This document shows positions 41,357-50,325 of a stretch of 64,000 bases of DNA, one piece after another (the first letter of the stretch is position 1; every line of letters begins with the position of its first letter). The translations under genes were made by a program, and so were the position numbers. Source of the DNA: UBA1568 sp964488025 (GTDB lineage: Bacteria; Patescibacteriota; Minisyncoccia; Moranbacterales; UBA1568); NCBI GenBank assembly GCA_964488025.1, contig CAZATJ010000001.1:65683-129682 (forward strand), written 5' to 3'. A model generated the notes under the pieces. The model was not told where the DNA came from, made no database searches, and saw nothing but the letters and a program-made list of their open reading frames with translations.

Positions 41357-42297
41357 TTTATAATTTCTTCCATTTTCACATTAATCACCCCAGCGCCGAC
41401 CGAGGCGATCTTCTGAAAAGCCACTTTGTCGAGATCAATAATCCGTCCTGGCACGAATGGCCCGCGATCATTGATGACCACGATGACGCTTTTTCCATTT
41501 TCCAGATTGGTCACTTTAACATAACTTCCCTTAGGAAGCCAGGGATTGGCTGCTGCCATCGTTCCGGTCCAGGCATACCACGACGCCCCTCCCGTATGAC
41601 TTTTCCCGAGTTTCACATAGGTTCCCTGGGTGACTATCTCCGACACAGGATCCTTCACCCGCTCCGTGCGGATGAGTTTCCGATTCACTTCCTTGCCATC
41701 ATACTTGCTCACCCGATAGACGAACCGCTCAAGCCCCTTTTCTCCTTTCTGAGTTATTACTGTCTTCCGCCATGACAGACTGTCGTCCTCATTGGTTTTC
41801 TTTTCGAAAGCGATGGACTTCTCCATCATTTCCTCTTCAATCTCCACCCGCGTAACGACAATCACTAGATTGCGCGAAGCGAATATTTCTTTTCCAGGTT
41901 CAACGATATCATCCGGATCGAGAATGACCCCCGCTTCCGAAAGTGCCTCGCCGACGGATGTTGCCAGAACAGAAACTGTTCTTTCTGCTCCATCCGCCCG
42001 TACGACGATATCGTGCGTCCTCCCCACAAAAATGCTCATTCCGGGAACCAGCGTGGTTTCCGGCGGTGGAAAAGAATATTCTTTCTCACGCAATGAGAGT
42101 CCGTGCGTCTCCAAAAATTCACCCACCGTTTTTTCCGGAACATTCCGAAAGGAAAGCCACAGCCCATTATCGGAAAGGAAAATTTCCTTCGGCACGCCAG
42201 TAAAATGATCTGGTTTCGGCCACAAGAAAAAGACACTCCCACCGACAAAGGCGAGAGAAAGGATAAGAAGAAAAGGAAAGAACCTCTTCAGTTTCAT
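41353..42297 (-). CDS. Cell-wall protein: DUF348-G5-RlpA-like double-psi barrel
   Basis: 314 aa from ATG 42297 (ATG 42321 is an alternative). N-terminal membrane anchor (FFPFLLILSLAFVGGSVFFL), two ubiquitin-like DUF348 repeats (NVPEKTVGEFLETHGLSL; ATSVGEALSEAGVIL), a G5 domain (VITQKGEKGLERFVYRV), and a C-terminal RlpA-type double-psi beta-barrel (GGASWYAWTGTMAAANPWLP, VIVVINDRGPF, IDLDKVAF). The arrangement resembles resuscitation-promoting-factor and lytic transglycosylase proteins acting on peptidoglycan. The Asp in NDRGPF fits the catalytic position. Located outside the membrane. Confidence 0.88.
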   Translation of the reverse strand: MKLKRFFPFLLILSLAFVGGSVFFLWPKPDHFTGVPKEIFLSDNGLWLSFRNVPEKTVGEFLETHGLSLREKEYSFPPPETTLVPGMSIFVGRTHDIVVRADGAERTVSVLATSVGEALSEAGVILDPDDIVEPGKEIFASRNLVIVVTRVEIEEEMMEKSIAFEKKTNEDDSLSWRKTVITQKGEKGLERFVYRVSKYDGKEVNRKLIRTERVKDPVSEIVTQGTYVKLGKSHTGGASWYAWTGTMAAANPWLPKGSYVKVTNLENGKSVIVVINDRGPFVPGRIIDLDKVAFQKIASVGAGVINVKMEEIIN

Positions 42298-42326
42298 TTT
42301 TATTATCCGTTTGCTCCGCATGATGG

Positions 42327-43847
42327 CTATTCCTTAAAACGATACTGGAGCGCCTCGGCGATGTGCGGCAGAGCTATCTGTTCCGACTCCTCAAGATCAG
42401 CAATCGTGCGCGCTACCTTGAGCACCCGCATGTACCCGCGAGCCGAAAGTTTGAGCCGATTCACCGCATCACGCAAGACGTTCCGCGACACTTCGTCAAG
42501 AACACATACTTCCTTGACTGTTTGACTGGTCATCTCGGCATTGGTTCGAAATATTTTTTCCGAAAAACGTTTCTTCTGAAATTCACGTGCCCGTTCGACT
42601 CTCTTACGAATATCGATGCTCCTCTCGCCATGTTGGCCATCCTCATCAAGCTTCTCTATTTTCAATCGCGGCACCTCGACATGAAGGTCGATACGATCCA
42701 TAATCGGTCCAGATATTTTCAGCCGGTAACGATTGGCCTGGGCCGGAGCGCAGGCACATACCCGTTCCGGATCTCCGGCATACCCACAGGGACACGGATT
42801 CATGGCCGCAACAAGCATAAAGCGGGCCGGAAAACGAAGTGAGCCTTTGGCTCGGGACACCGTTACCTCGCCATCCTCGAGCGGTTGGCGCAAATTTTCA
42901 AGTACCGTCCGTGAAAACTCGGCAAACTCATCAAGAAACAACACTCCCCGATGAGCCAGGCTGATTTCCCCGGGCTTCGGATATGTACCGCCACCGACCA
43001 GCGACACCGAACTGGCCGTATGGTGTGGAGCCCGAAAAGGGCGCTTCGATACTAAAGCATCGCCACGAGCCAGTTTCCCCGCGACTGAAAAAATCTTGGT
43101 CACCTCAAGGCTCTCATCAAAATCAAGCCTCGGAAGAATCGTTGGGAGCGTCTTGGCCAACAGCGTCTTCCCACTTCCGGGTGGTCCGACAAAAAGCACA
43201 TTATGTCCCCCGGCGGCGGCAATTTCCAGTGCCCGTTTGGCATGCTCCTGCCCGCGGACATGCGCCATATCGGATTCAGCATCCTCTTCTCTTAATTCCT
43301 CCTCCGGTCGTATATAGGGCGCAATAATTGTCTCCCTCCGCAAATGCTTGATGAGGTCGAAAAGATTCTTCACCGGAATAACGTTGATACCAGAAACCAG
43401 TGATGCCTCCTTGGCATTCTCTTCCGGAACATACACTTCTTCAAAACCGTTTTCTCTGGCAAAAAGAGCGATTGGCAACACGCCATGGATTCGCCGCACC
43501 ATACCGTCGAGAGCCAGTTCTCCGACGAAGAGCCGCTGATTATGATTGAATGTTATCTGTTCGGTGGCCAAAAGGAATCCGAGCGCCATGGGCAAATCAT
43601 AGATCGGTGTATTCTTGGGCAGATCAGCGGGAGCTAAATTAACCGTGATACGACCGCTCTGATGGGGCGGCTTGAAGCCGCTATTTTTCAGAGCAGCACT
43701 GACCCGATCGCGAGATTCCTTGATAGCCGTATCAGGCAGACCGACCAAAGTAAAATTATGCAGTCCCTGAGGAAGGACATCTACCTCCACCTCGACCAGA
43801 ACACTCTCCAAACCAAGGGTTGCCGCAGAATAGACTTTTGCTGACAT
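42327..43847 (-). CDS. YifB/ComM-like Mg-chelatase-type AAA ATPase
   Basis: 506 aa. N-terminal ChlI-like domain (VEVDVLPQGLHNFTLVGLPD), AAA core with Walker A GPPGSGKT, Walker B GVLFLDEFAEF, and the Cys-rich MNPCPCGYAGDP, then the C-terminal Mg_chelatase_C domain. ComM homologs are branch-migration helicases that aid integration of incoming DNA during natural transformation. Together with the pilin and secretion genes this is consistent with DNA uptake, though the family is also widespread in non-competent bacteria. Confidence 0.93.
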   Translation of the reverse strand: MSAKVYSAATLGLESVLVEVEVDVLPQGLHNFTLVGLPDTAIKESRDRVSAALKNSGFKPPHQSGRITVNLAPADLPKNTPIYDLPMALGFLLATEQITFNHNQRLFVGELALDGMVRRIHGVLPIALFARENGFEEVYVPEENAKEASLVSGINVIPVKNLFDLIKHLRRETIIAPYIRPEEELREEDAESDMAHVRGQEHAKRALEIAAAGGHNVLFVGPPGSGKTLLAKTLPTILPRLDFDESLEVTKIFSVAGKLARGDALVSKRPFRAPHHTASSVSLVGGGTYPKPGEISLAHRGVLFLDEFAEFSRTVLENLRQPLEDGEVTVSRAKGSLRFPARFMLVAAMNPCPCGYAGDPERVCACAPAQANRYRLKISGPIMDRIDLHVEVPRLKIEKLDEDGQHGERSIDIRKRVERAREFQKKRFSEKIFRTNAEMTSQTVKEVCVLDEVSRNVLRDAVNRLKLSARGYMRVLKVARTIADLEESEQIALPHIAEALQYRFKE

Positions 43848-43871
43848 AAAACCGCTCCTTAGAGGACGATA

Positions 43872-44276
43872 TTACTCTTTTCGATATACTTTTCTCCACA
43901 ATAAAAATACCACACTTGCCGAGAGAACGATATCTGCTGCGTTAAAGAGCGGGAAATACGGCAACGTCAAGTAATCGAAAACACACCCATGCCACAGGCG
44001 CTCTATCAGATTGCTTCCGCCAGCCGCTATGATCAAAAGCCACAGCAGAGAAAACGGTTCTTTTTCCACTTTCTGCCAAACAAGAAAAAAAAGTAAGAGC
44101 ACTCCGACGACAAGCACAGACAAAATCATCGAGGGCACTGGTATGCCCAGTGGCCCGCCAACATTACAGAGAACATTCCCCGTCAGAGAAATACGAGCCC
44201 AATACGCAATTCCTTGGAACAAACAAAGAAAAAAGGCCAAAAAAAGAAAGTTTTGGAATATTCTTTTTGGCTGCAT
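43872..44276 (-). CDS. lspA: Lipoprotein signal peptidase LspA
   Basis: 134 aa, slightly short, with four transmembrane helices. The catalytic aspartates are D101 (CVFDYLTLP) and D115 (FNAADIVLS), with conserved N89 (AAGGSNLIERL) and N112. It cleaves prolipoprotein signal peptides in front of the lipidated cysteine; the lipobox protein at 15.6-17.0 kb is a likely client. It lies 9 nt downstream of the DksA-like gene. Confidence 0.9.
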   Translation of the reverse strand: MQPKRIFQNFLFLAFFLCLFQGIAYWARISLTGNVLCNVGGPLGIPVPSMILSVLVVGVLLLFFLVWQKVEKEPFSLLWLLIIAAGGSNLIERLWHGCVFDYLTLPYFPLFNAADIVLSASVVFLLWRKVYRKE

Positions 44277-44285
44277 AGAAAAAAA

Positions 44286-44630
44286 TCAAAGGGCAGTCCG
44301 GGCAGCAGGATAAGCTTCCAAACGGTCAAGGGCAATCTCCTTGCCGGTTTCCTCGCAAATGCCGTAGACTCCCTGTTCCATCTTTATCAGAGCATCATTA
44401 ACATCCTTGAGTTGAGCCTCTAGATTCTGTTCCAAACCCAAATTATCAACGTATTCTTCGACTTCGGAAGCATTCTCATCCGGATCAGTGCCCATATCTT
44501 CGATACGGGTCTCATACCCTCCCACGGCGCCCGTCGGAGTAGCAAAACGTGACAACTCACTTTCCAGATGATTCTTTTCTGACAGTAATTTTTCCTTCAG
44601 TTTTTCGAGTGTCTGAATATCCAATGACAT
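44286..44630 (-). CDS. DksA/TraR-family protein with degenerate zinc finger
   Basis: 114 aa. Coiled-coil N-terminal region (LEKLKEKLLSEKNHLESELS ... DMGTDPDENASEVEEYVDN) and the DksA-type C-terminus VYGICEETGKEIALDRLEAY followed by PAARTAL. In the canonical zinc finger CxxC(G)...CxxC four cysteines are expected; here only Cys93 remains, and the protein stops before the last pair. The fold is recognisable but zinc binding is improbable. Possibly an RNA polymerase secondary-channel regulator without zinc. Upstream of lspA in one operon. Confidence 0.85.
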   Translation of the reverse strand: MSLDIQTLEKLKEKLLSEKNHLESELSRFATPTGAVGGYETRIEDMGTDPDENASEVEEYVDNLGLEQNLEAQLKDVNDALIKMEQGVYGICEETGKEIALDRLEAYPAARTAL

Positions 44631-44742
44631 ACACCTATCAGTATCAAAAAATTAAATCGTTCATTGTTCCATGAGTATAGCAAAAGAAATGCTTCGCCGT
44701 CCAGACTTAAAAAATTTTGCTCTCTCGCCCCTCCTCCTGACC

Positions 44743-45132
44743 CTAGAAAAAGATATGCTCAAGATGTCGAATAAAGGCCTTTTTGAGATGAGAGTCGTAC
44801 AGAATAGAAAGGGCATCAAAATGATATGGTCTCGCCTGACACCGCTCCTCCCTCAGATAACACTGAGCAATCCGTTCCAGTTTACGCAATTTATCTGAAG
44901 TGATGTTGGCTTCAGGAAGTATGCCGCTTTCTTCTGACCCGAGACGACTCTTCACTTCGATAAATACCAATTCTTGGCCTTTTTCAGCCACAATATCGAT
45001 TTCCCCAAGACGCCGACCGCGAGCATTACAATAGTTCGTCCGCAGTATCCTGTAACCTTTATCTTTGAGATAGCGGCACCCCAGATCCTCACCGAGAGAC
45101 CCGAGACCGGAAGCGAGATGGAATGTTCCCAT
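44743..45132 (-). CDS. YraN/UPF0102 family endonuclease-like protein
   Basis: 129 aa with the UPF0102 core: GEDLGCRYLKDKGYRILRTN, GEIDIVAEKGQELVFIEVKS (the E..D...EVK nuclease-like triad) and a helical C-terminus. The family has a restriction-endonuclease-like fold, often near rnhB or ComM-like genes, as here (yifB about 900 bp away). Function is unproven. Confidence 0.9.
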   Translation of the reverse strand: MGTFHLASGLGSLGEDLGCRYLKDKGYRILRTNYCNARGRRLGEIDIVAEKGQELVFIEVKSRLGSEESGILPEANITSDKLRKLERIAQCYLREERCQARPYHFDALSILYDSHLKKAFIRHLEHIFF

Positions 45133-45161
45133 AGCTCTAACCTACCGGAAAAATCATAAAA

Positions 45162-45733
45162 TGACAACAAAAAAACCCATCTCTGGGAATTCAAATCCTG
45201 CCCCAATCCGCTTTATCCGACCACCCTGATTAAAATAATGTTGGTGTCCGGGCGTACGACGCCCAAATAATAAAATCTTGGCTGTACGCCCGAACGTTGC
45301 ATGTGCCAACAGATATCTAGGTTACGTAGCTCCGGGTGAGAAAGCATCGGTAATCCAATTGAAATCTGTGTTTTGTGCAGATGCATTTTCGCAGTAGTCC
45401 TAACGTTTCTACTACTTCTCCCTTCACCGTTCTCTGGCACTTGGCCTTTGCGATATTTATAAAGAACTTGTTTTTCTGTTTCTTTTTGTTTTTCTCTCGA
45501 AATACTTTTTTTATTGCGTATTTCTTGAGGAACTTTTTGTTTTTGTTTTAGTCCCCATGTTAGGATGGGGCGGCTGTGGTACATTGCCACAACTCTTGAA
45601 CAGTGAAAGAATCCCCTCTACAATGAAAAACATTGCCATAGGAGACTCTTTCACCGTTCAGATAACGGTTCACCATCCGCCAACTGGCGGTAACGATAAA
45701 GGAAGCGGGTTGTCAAAGAAATCTCAATGTCAC
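45162..45733 (-). ncRNA. Candidate long structured RNA, class unknown
   Basis: 773 bp separate yraN from the next gene. A near-consensus promoter starts a minus-strand transcript at ~45733. Visible helices: CCGCC/GGCGG (~45677-45690); a ~64-nt hairpin pairing TGAAC and GTGAAAGA with TCTTTCAC and GTTCA, tipped by CAATG-TTTTT-CATTG (45597-45660); TGTGG/CCACA; CCCCAT/ATGGGG; GAAATAC/GTATTTC; AGTAG/CTACT; ATCTG/CAGAT; CGGGCGTAC/GTACGCCCG (45248-45293). A-rich linkers lie between. CCCAGAGATGGG with seven T (~45163-45187) could end it. tmRNA, RNase P, SRP and tRNA motifs were looked for and not found. A 38-codon frame (45560-45676) and a K-rich frame (45213-45590) lie inside; neither looks convincing. 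Confidence 0.5.
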
Positions 45734-45739
45734 AAATCA

Positions 45740-45768
45740 ATTATAGCAGAAAAGTAGCTCTTGGTCAA
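45740..45768 (-). promoter_or_regulatory. Near-consensus sigma70 promoter for the 45.2-45.7 kb transcript
   Basis: Minus strand: TTGACC (45763-45768), 17-nt spacer, TATAAT (45740-45745). It is the best promoter match I noticed in the window. Confidence 0.8.
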
Positions 45769-45905
45769 TCGGTACTCATGAAAAAACCCTTAGATAAAAC
45801 TTTTTTCCCCTTAAAAAATATCTTTACTCGAAAAACAGCGGGAAGCTGAATAAAATTAAGTCGATGACTTATTTTTTCATATTAAAAAATCCTTTTCCCA
45901 AGCCG

Positions 45906-46961
45906 TTACTTCCGCTTTTTATCAAGAATCGCCCGCAAAGTATCCTTGCTCGTACCAATGAACCATTCATTATCCCGAAGCGTGAAGTCAAATGAAGTAC
46001 CCTGTGCCTCATCAATATTGACGAAACGAACTGTGTCGGTGTTATAGACTCCGGAACGAAAGACCACTTCACGTGCCACGGTGCTACCAGGAAATAAGAG
46101 CGGGCGGAAAAGCAAAGGGAAGGTTTTTTCCTTTTGAATCAACAACTTTTCCCCAATCGAAGCATCAACCAGCGTCAGCCTAAGACCCAACCTTGCTTTC
46201 CCGCCATCATCATACAAAAAAAGAGAGAACGGCTCCCCAAGGACAGCCACCACCTCTTCCGAAAGCCCAAGATCCATCAAAAAGGCGAATCGGCTAAAAG
46301 CAATCGGGTTGTTATTTTTATCCGTCAGAAAAAATTCAACCGGTTGTGCCATGCGAGCAGCCGCTATTTTAGCGCCCGTCTGATCCAAAAGAATCCTGAA
46401 AGATTGAGCCGTGACCGTTTCGGTGTCGATAGAAAGATAATTTGGAGCGTCAGCAACAAATGGTGGCTGAGGCAAAGGAGTTTCCATCGCTGGCTCCGGA
46501 ACTGATATGCTTTCACTGACAGGTTCCGAAGAAACAACTTTTTCTCCTCTCCATCGCAACAAATACCACGTTCCGAAACCTCCGATACCCAGAAGAAGGA
46601 TCAGCCCGATAAAAACCATCAAGATCTTCTTCTTTGAACCAGTGAAGGATGAAAAAAAACCTTTCAATAGAGCCTTTTTGGTGGATGTCGGGGAAGAGGC
46701 CTCTGGTTGGGTTATTTTTCCTGAAGGAATGCCCGTTTCCGAAAAAGACTGCTCTGGCTCCCGGATACCCTCTTCCGATGTCATACCATTAAGAAAAGGG
46801 CTTGTTCTTTGTGGCGGACTGTTTTTTTTACTCGGGACATGAGGAAAAAGACTCGCCTTCTCCGTACCTTTCTGATTCATCACGCTCACGGCACTAAGAA
46901 TATTCCGCGACACCATCTGTCGCGAGGTTTCTTTTTCTGAAGAATGCGAAAAAAGATTCAT
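45906..46961 (-). CDS. Single-pass membrane protein of unknown function
   Basis: 351 aa. Residues 1-105 are polar and Pro/Ser-rich (PSKKNSPPQRTSPFLNGMTS), one transmembrane helix at ~112-133 (ILMVFIGLILLLGIGGFGTW) lies before a basic RWRGEK, then a Pro-rich linker and an extracellular domain of about 180 residues (YLSIDTETVTAQSFRILLDQ, SRFAFLMDLGLSEEVVAVLG, SFDFTLRDNEWFIGTSKDTL). The outside domain resembles CPR membrane proteins of unknown role; no catalytic motif. Downstream of pnp behind a hairpin. Confidence 0.65.
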   Translation of the reverse strand: MNLFSHSSEKETSRQMVSRNILSAVSVMNQKGTEKASLFPHVPSKKNSPPQRTSPFLNGMTSEEGIREPEQSFSETGIPSGKITQPEASSPTSTKKALLKGFFSSFTGSKKKILMVFIGLILLLGIGGFGTWYLLRWRGEKVVSSEPVSESISVPEPAMETPLPQPPFVADAPNYLSIDTETVTAQSFRILLDQTGAKIAAARMAQPVEFFLTDKNNNPIAFSRFAFLMDLGLSEEVVAVLGEPFSLFLYDDGGKARLGLRLTLVDASIGEKLLIQKEKTFPLLFRPLLFPGSTVAREVVFRSGVYNTDTVRFVNIDEAQGTSFDFTLRDNEWFIGTSKDTLRAILDKKRK

Positions 46962-46982
46962 ACAGCTTATACAAAAACACCA

Positions 46983-47000
46983 GGGAGGCTCATGCCTCCC
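46983..47000 (-). terminator. Terminator after pnp
   Basis: GGGAGGC-TCAT-GCCTCCC is a perfect stem; TGGTGTTTTTG follows on the minus strand. Confidence 0.7.
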
Positions 47001-47036
47001 TTAGTATACAAGAAAATTTCCATCTCCGATAGAGAG

Positions 47037-49157
47037 TTACGCCTGTTCTTGTTCCAGACGCTTCTTTGCTGCCTTATGGGAAAGATTAATCCTTCCCTGA
47101 TTATCAATTTCTTTGACAATCACCGGCAAGATATCACCGACCTTCACCATGTCTTCGACACGATCAACGCGTTCATCGGAAAATTCAGAAATATGCACCA
47201 ATCCCTCCTGATTCGGCAAGACTTCAACAAAGGCCCCAAAATTCATAAGTCTCGTCACTCGTCCCTGAAAGAGCTCTCCAGCTTTGACCTCGCGAGTGAT
47301 ATTATTCACCCACTCGACAGCCTTTTTGGCGCTCGTTTCATCGGTCGAAGTGATAAAGACTGAACCATCATCCTCGATATCGATAGAAACACCGGTCTCA
47401 TCGATAATCTGATTAATCATCTTTCCTCCAGGGCCGATAACATCTCGGATCTTCTCCGGATTGATATGGAGCGTAATGATGCGCGGTGCATAGGGCGACA
47501 TGACTTCTCGTGGTGCCGGAAGCACTTCAAGCATCTTACCCATAATGAACATCCGGGCTTCTTTGGCTTGAGCAATAGCGATACCGAGCATTTTTGGCGT
47601 CAGACCATCAATCTTCACGTCCATCTGCATCGCCGTGATACCATCCTTCGTTCCAGCAACCTTAAAGTCCATGTCTCCATAGTGATCTTCCAGTCCCTGA
47701 ATGTCAGACAATACTTTGTACGAACCGTCTTTTCCAGTCATCACTCCCATGGCGATACCAGCCACCGGTTTTTTAATCGGCACGCCGGCATCCATAAGCG
47801 ACAGCGTCGAACCGCACGTCGATGCCATTGAAGAAGAGCCATTCGATTCCAGGACTTCCGAGACCAGCAAGATGGTGTAGGGAAAATCTTCTTTGCTTGG
47901 TAATACCGGAAGGAGGGCTTTTTCTGCCAGAGCTCCGTGTCCAACCTCGCGACGACCAGGACCGCGCATCGGCTTCACTTCGCCTACGGAATACGGAGGG
48001 AAGTTGTAGAAATGCATATACCGTTTCTTTTCATCGGTTTCCATGGTATCAACAACCATTTCATCGCCAGGGGCGCCCAATGTCGTCACGGTCAAGGCCT
48101 GTGTTTCTCCCCGAGTAAAAATTCCGGTTCCATGAGTGCGCGGGAGTACGCCAACCTTACACCAGATAGGACGGATCTCCGTCAAAGCGCGCCCATCAGG
48201 ACGAGCCTCTTTTTCCAGAATATTGCGATGAACCGCCTCATCGGACACTTCATCCGTAATTAGTGACAACAATTCTGAGAGATTCTTCTGTTCAGGATAT
48301 TTTAGAGCAGCATAATCAGCGATTTTCGCGTTCACCTCAGCCGTCTTTGCCTCCATAGCCTGCTTCGGCAAAAGATACAGAGCTTCAGCTAACCCTGATT
48401 CCATAGCCACTCTGCGAATATCAGCTTCGAATTCCTCGGAACCGCGAAGCATGGCGGCCGGTCGTTTTTCCTTGCCGGCTTCCTTTCGGATATTCTCGAT
48501 GAATGTCGCGATCTTCTGAATAGCCTCAAAACCGAACTGGAAAGCCTCTGCCATTTTTTCTTCAGTAATTTCATTGGCGCCCGCCTCAATCATGTTAATT
48601 TTGTCCTTGGTCCCAGACAAAAGTAAATCCAAGGCGCTATTTTTACGCTCTTCGCTCGTAGGATTGAGAACAAAACCGCCGGCATCAACGATACCGACCC
48701 GTACTGCCCCAATCGGACCATTCCAAGGAATATCTGAAAGGGCCAACGCTGCCGAGGCGCCGATCATGGCTACCACATCCGGATCGTTCTCTCCATCAAT
48801 GGAAAGCGTCGTCACAATCACTTGGACCTCATTGCGCATCCTATTATCAAAGAGCGGCCGTACGGTACGGTCAACCGCGCGACCAGAAAGCACCGCATCA
48901 TCCGATGGTCGGCCTTCGCGCTTGATGAAGCGCGATCCTTTTATTTTTCCTGCGGCATAATAACGCTCTTCATAATCCACCATGAGTGGGAAATAGCCCG
49001 TAATCTTGGACATTTCCTTACTCATCACCGCGGTCGCGAGTACCACAGTATCGCCATAGCGCGCCGTCACTGACCCGCTCGCCTGCTTAGCAAGCGTCCC
49101 CGTCTCAATAACGAGCTCTCGTCCCCCCAGTTGGAGAGACCATTTTTGCTCTTGCAT
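47037..49157 (-). CDS. pnp: Polyribonucleotide nucleotidyltransferase (PNPase)
   Basis: 706 aa from ATG 49157, where MQEQKWSLQLGGRELVIETG matches PNPase N-termini; the frame to 49220 adds an unconserved stretch. Two RNase PH domains (first ~10-225; second ~320-550 with GTGIFTRGETQALTVTTLGA and FKVAGTKDGITAMQMDVKI), then KH (RDVIGPGGKMINQI) and S1 (GELFQGRVTRLMNFGAFVEV) domains. 3'-5' phosphorolytic exoribonuclease for mRNA decay. A TTGACA promoter lies ~120 nt upstream. Confidence 0.97.
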   Translation of the reverse strand: MQEQKWSLQLGGRELVIETGTLAKQASGSVTARYGDTVVLATAVMSKEMSKITGYFPLMVDYEERYYAAGKIKGSRFIKREGRPSDDAVLSGRAVDRTVRPLFDNRMRNEVQVIVTTLSIDGENDPDVVAMIGASAALALSDIPWNGPIGAVRVGIVDAGGFVLNPTSEERKNSALDLLLSGTKDKINMIEAGANEITEEKMAEAFQFGFEAIQKIATFIENIRKEAGKEKRPAAMLRGSEEFEADIRRVAMESGLAEALYLLPKQAMEAKTAEVNAKIADYAALKYPEQKNLSELLSLITDEVSDEAVHRNILEKEARPDGRALTEIRPIWCKVGVLPRTHGTGIFTRGETQALTVTTLGAPGDEMVVDTMETDEKKRYMHFYNFPPYSVGEVKPMRGPGRREVGHGALAEKALLPVLPSKEDFPYTILLVSEVLESNGSSSMASTCGSTLSLMDAGVPIKKPVAGIAMGVMTGKDGSYKVLSDIQGLEDHYGDMDFKVAGTKDGITAMQMDVKIDGLTPKMLGIAIAQAKEARMFIMGKMLEVLPAPREVMSPYAPRIITLHINPEKIRDVIGPGGKMINQIIDETGVSIDIEDDGSVFITSTDETSAKKAVEWVNNITREVKAGELFQGRVTRLMNFGAFVEVLPNQEGLVHISEFSDERVDRVEDMVKVGDILPVIVKEIDNQGRINLSHKAAKKRLEQEQA

Positions 49158-49280
49158 AGACTTTTTGTCCTGCAAGCAAGCTAATAAACACGCGACCGAA
49201 GCTCTCAATGTTTGAGCCACACTCGTGTACCTATTAACCGTTACTTACAGAACAGAAACAATAATTAAACGACTCCCTCC

Positions 49281-49310
49281 ACTCTATCCTTATTTTATCT
49301 CTTTTGTCAA
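49281..49310 (-). promoter_or_regulatory. Probable pnp promoter
   Basis: Minus strand: TTGACA (49305-49310), 18-nt spacer, TAGAGT (49281-49286). It starts just after the preceding gene's terminator, giving a leader of about 115 nt, in keeping with leader-based pnp autoregulation known elsewhere. Confidence 0.45.
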
Positions 49311-49313
49311 AGA

Positions 49314-49349
49314 AGCCCCACACGGTTTCTTGCGAAAGAGTGTGGGGCT
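49314..49349 (-). terminator. Terminator after the NYN gene
   Basis: AGCCCCACAC (49314-49323) pairs with GTGTGGGGCT (49340-49349), followed by TCTTT on the minus strand. Confidence 0.85.
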
Positions 49350-49370
49350 CCGAGAATTTCCAAACCTCCT

Positions 49371-49868
49371 CTAAATCAGGAACTGCTTCTTGTTCTCTGA
49401 AAGATTCGTGAAGTCATCGGCCTGCTCAATCAGTTTGCCCGAAGCCGATTCAGCAAAGGCCATCACCTCTACCCGACAACCACTGGTATTCTGAAGATAC
49501 TCGACCAGCGAGGTATAATCGCCATCTCCCGACACAATGACAATAGCATCAAGTTTGGGTGCCATTTTTATCGCATCAATGGCGATACCTACGTCCCAAT
49601 CACCTTTTTTCGAACCATCCGGAAAAATCTGCAGATCCTTGGTCTTCACTTCGTAACCGCTCTTTTCCAATGCTTCGAAAAACTTCTCCTCTGTCGCTTC
49701 GACCGTCTTGATGCCGTAGGCGATAGCCCGGATCGGTTTGCGGTCGCTGATGGCCGACAAAAGCACATTCTTAAAATTGACCTTCTTGCTGTACAGCACA
49801 CGAGCGCTATAATACATATTCTGTATGTCGACAAACACTCCGACTCTCTGTTCTGCAAACTTTGCCAT
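49371..49868 (-). CDS. NYN domain (LabA/DUF88-like) putative ribonuclease
   Basis: 165 aa from ATG 49868, preferred over 49919 because the conserved fold begins with RVGVFVDIQNMYYSAR. PIN/NYN-type metal-binding acidic residues are seen in VDIQN, GDWDVGIAIDA and IVSGDGDYTSL. The family includes LabA-like proteins and RNases. It lies between rpsO and pnp, so a role in RNA processing is plausible but not shown. Own terminator downstream. Confidence 0.88.
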   Translation of the reverse strand: MAKFAEQRVGVFVDIQNMYYSARVLYSKKVNFKNVLLSAISDRKPIRAIAYGIKTVEATEEKFFEALEKSGYEVKTKDLQIFPDGSKKGDWDVGIAIDAIKMAPKLDAIVIVSGDGDYTSLVEYLQNTSGCRVEVMAFAESASGKLIEQADDFTNLSENKKQFLI

Positions 49869-50057
49869 AAATGTCTTCGAGTGAAACGAGAAGCTACATT
49901 TATGAGCATCCCGCTTCAATTCTTTTATAAAAACTTATCTTCACTCATTAAACGTGAGCCGCAGGCGGATCCGAGACACCAGCTCCCGTTTTCTCCCATC
50001 AAAATCGGAATTGGTGCGGGATAGTCATACTTTGTAACTCACTCTCCAAAAACAAAA

Positions 50058-50070
50058 GGGCTTAGAGCCC
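50058..50070 (-). terminator. Short hairpin overlapping the rpsO stop
   Basis: GGGCT/AGCCC with TTTTGTTTTT following on the minus strand; a weak terminator or processing hairpin. Confidence 0.4.
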
Positions 50071-50325
50071 CAAAGTCTTTATGAGAGTCTTGTACGACTT
50101 CTCGTTTGTTTTCTCCAGATACGAAAGAAGCTTCTTGCGCTTGGAAACCATCTTAAGCAATCCGCGCCGAGAATGAAAATCTTTTTTGTTCTTCTTCAGG
50201 TGGGTCGTGAGACGCTTGATTTCTTCGGTAAATTTGGCAACCTGATATTCCGGAGAACCAGTGTCCTTATCATGTCGCTTTACTCCCCCTGTCACCTTTT
50301 CCTTTTGCTTGTGCGTCAGTGCCAT
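50062..50325 (-). CDS. rpsO: 30S ribosomal protein S15
   Basis: 87 aa, normal length. KVTGGVKRHDKDTGSPEYQV, INRLTTHLKKNKKDFHSRRG-like (IKRLTTHLKKNKKDFHSRRG), LLKMVSKRKKLLSYLEKTNE. It binds the 16S rRNA central domain early in 30S assembly. In many bacteria rpsO lies directly upstream of pnp; here an NYN gene is inserted between them. Confidence 0.97.
   Translation of the reverse strand: MALTHKQKEKVTGGVKRHDKDTGSPEYQVAKFTEEIKRLTTHLKKNKKDFHSRRGLLKMVSKRKKLLSYLEKTNEKSYKTLIKTLGL

Noticed and set aside
44671..44898. 75-codon plus-strand frame near yraN
   Set aside because: Mostly antisense to yraN, with no support of its own.
45213..45590. 125-codon K-rich frame in the 45 kb intergenic region
   Set aside because: Codon choice differs from neighbours, its first part comes from the A-rich linkers, and it runs through several perfect hairpins. 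Kept only as an alternative reading of the RNA candidate.
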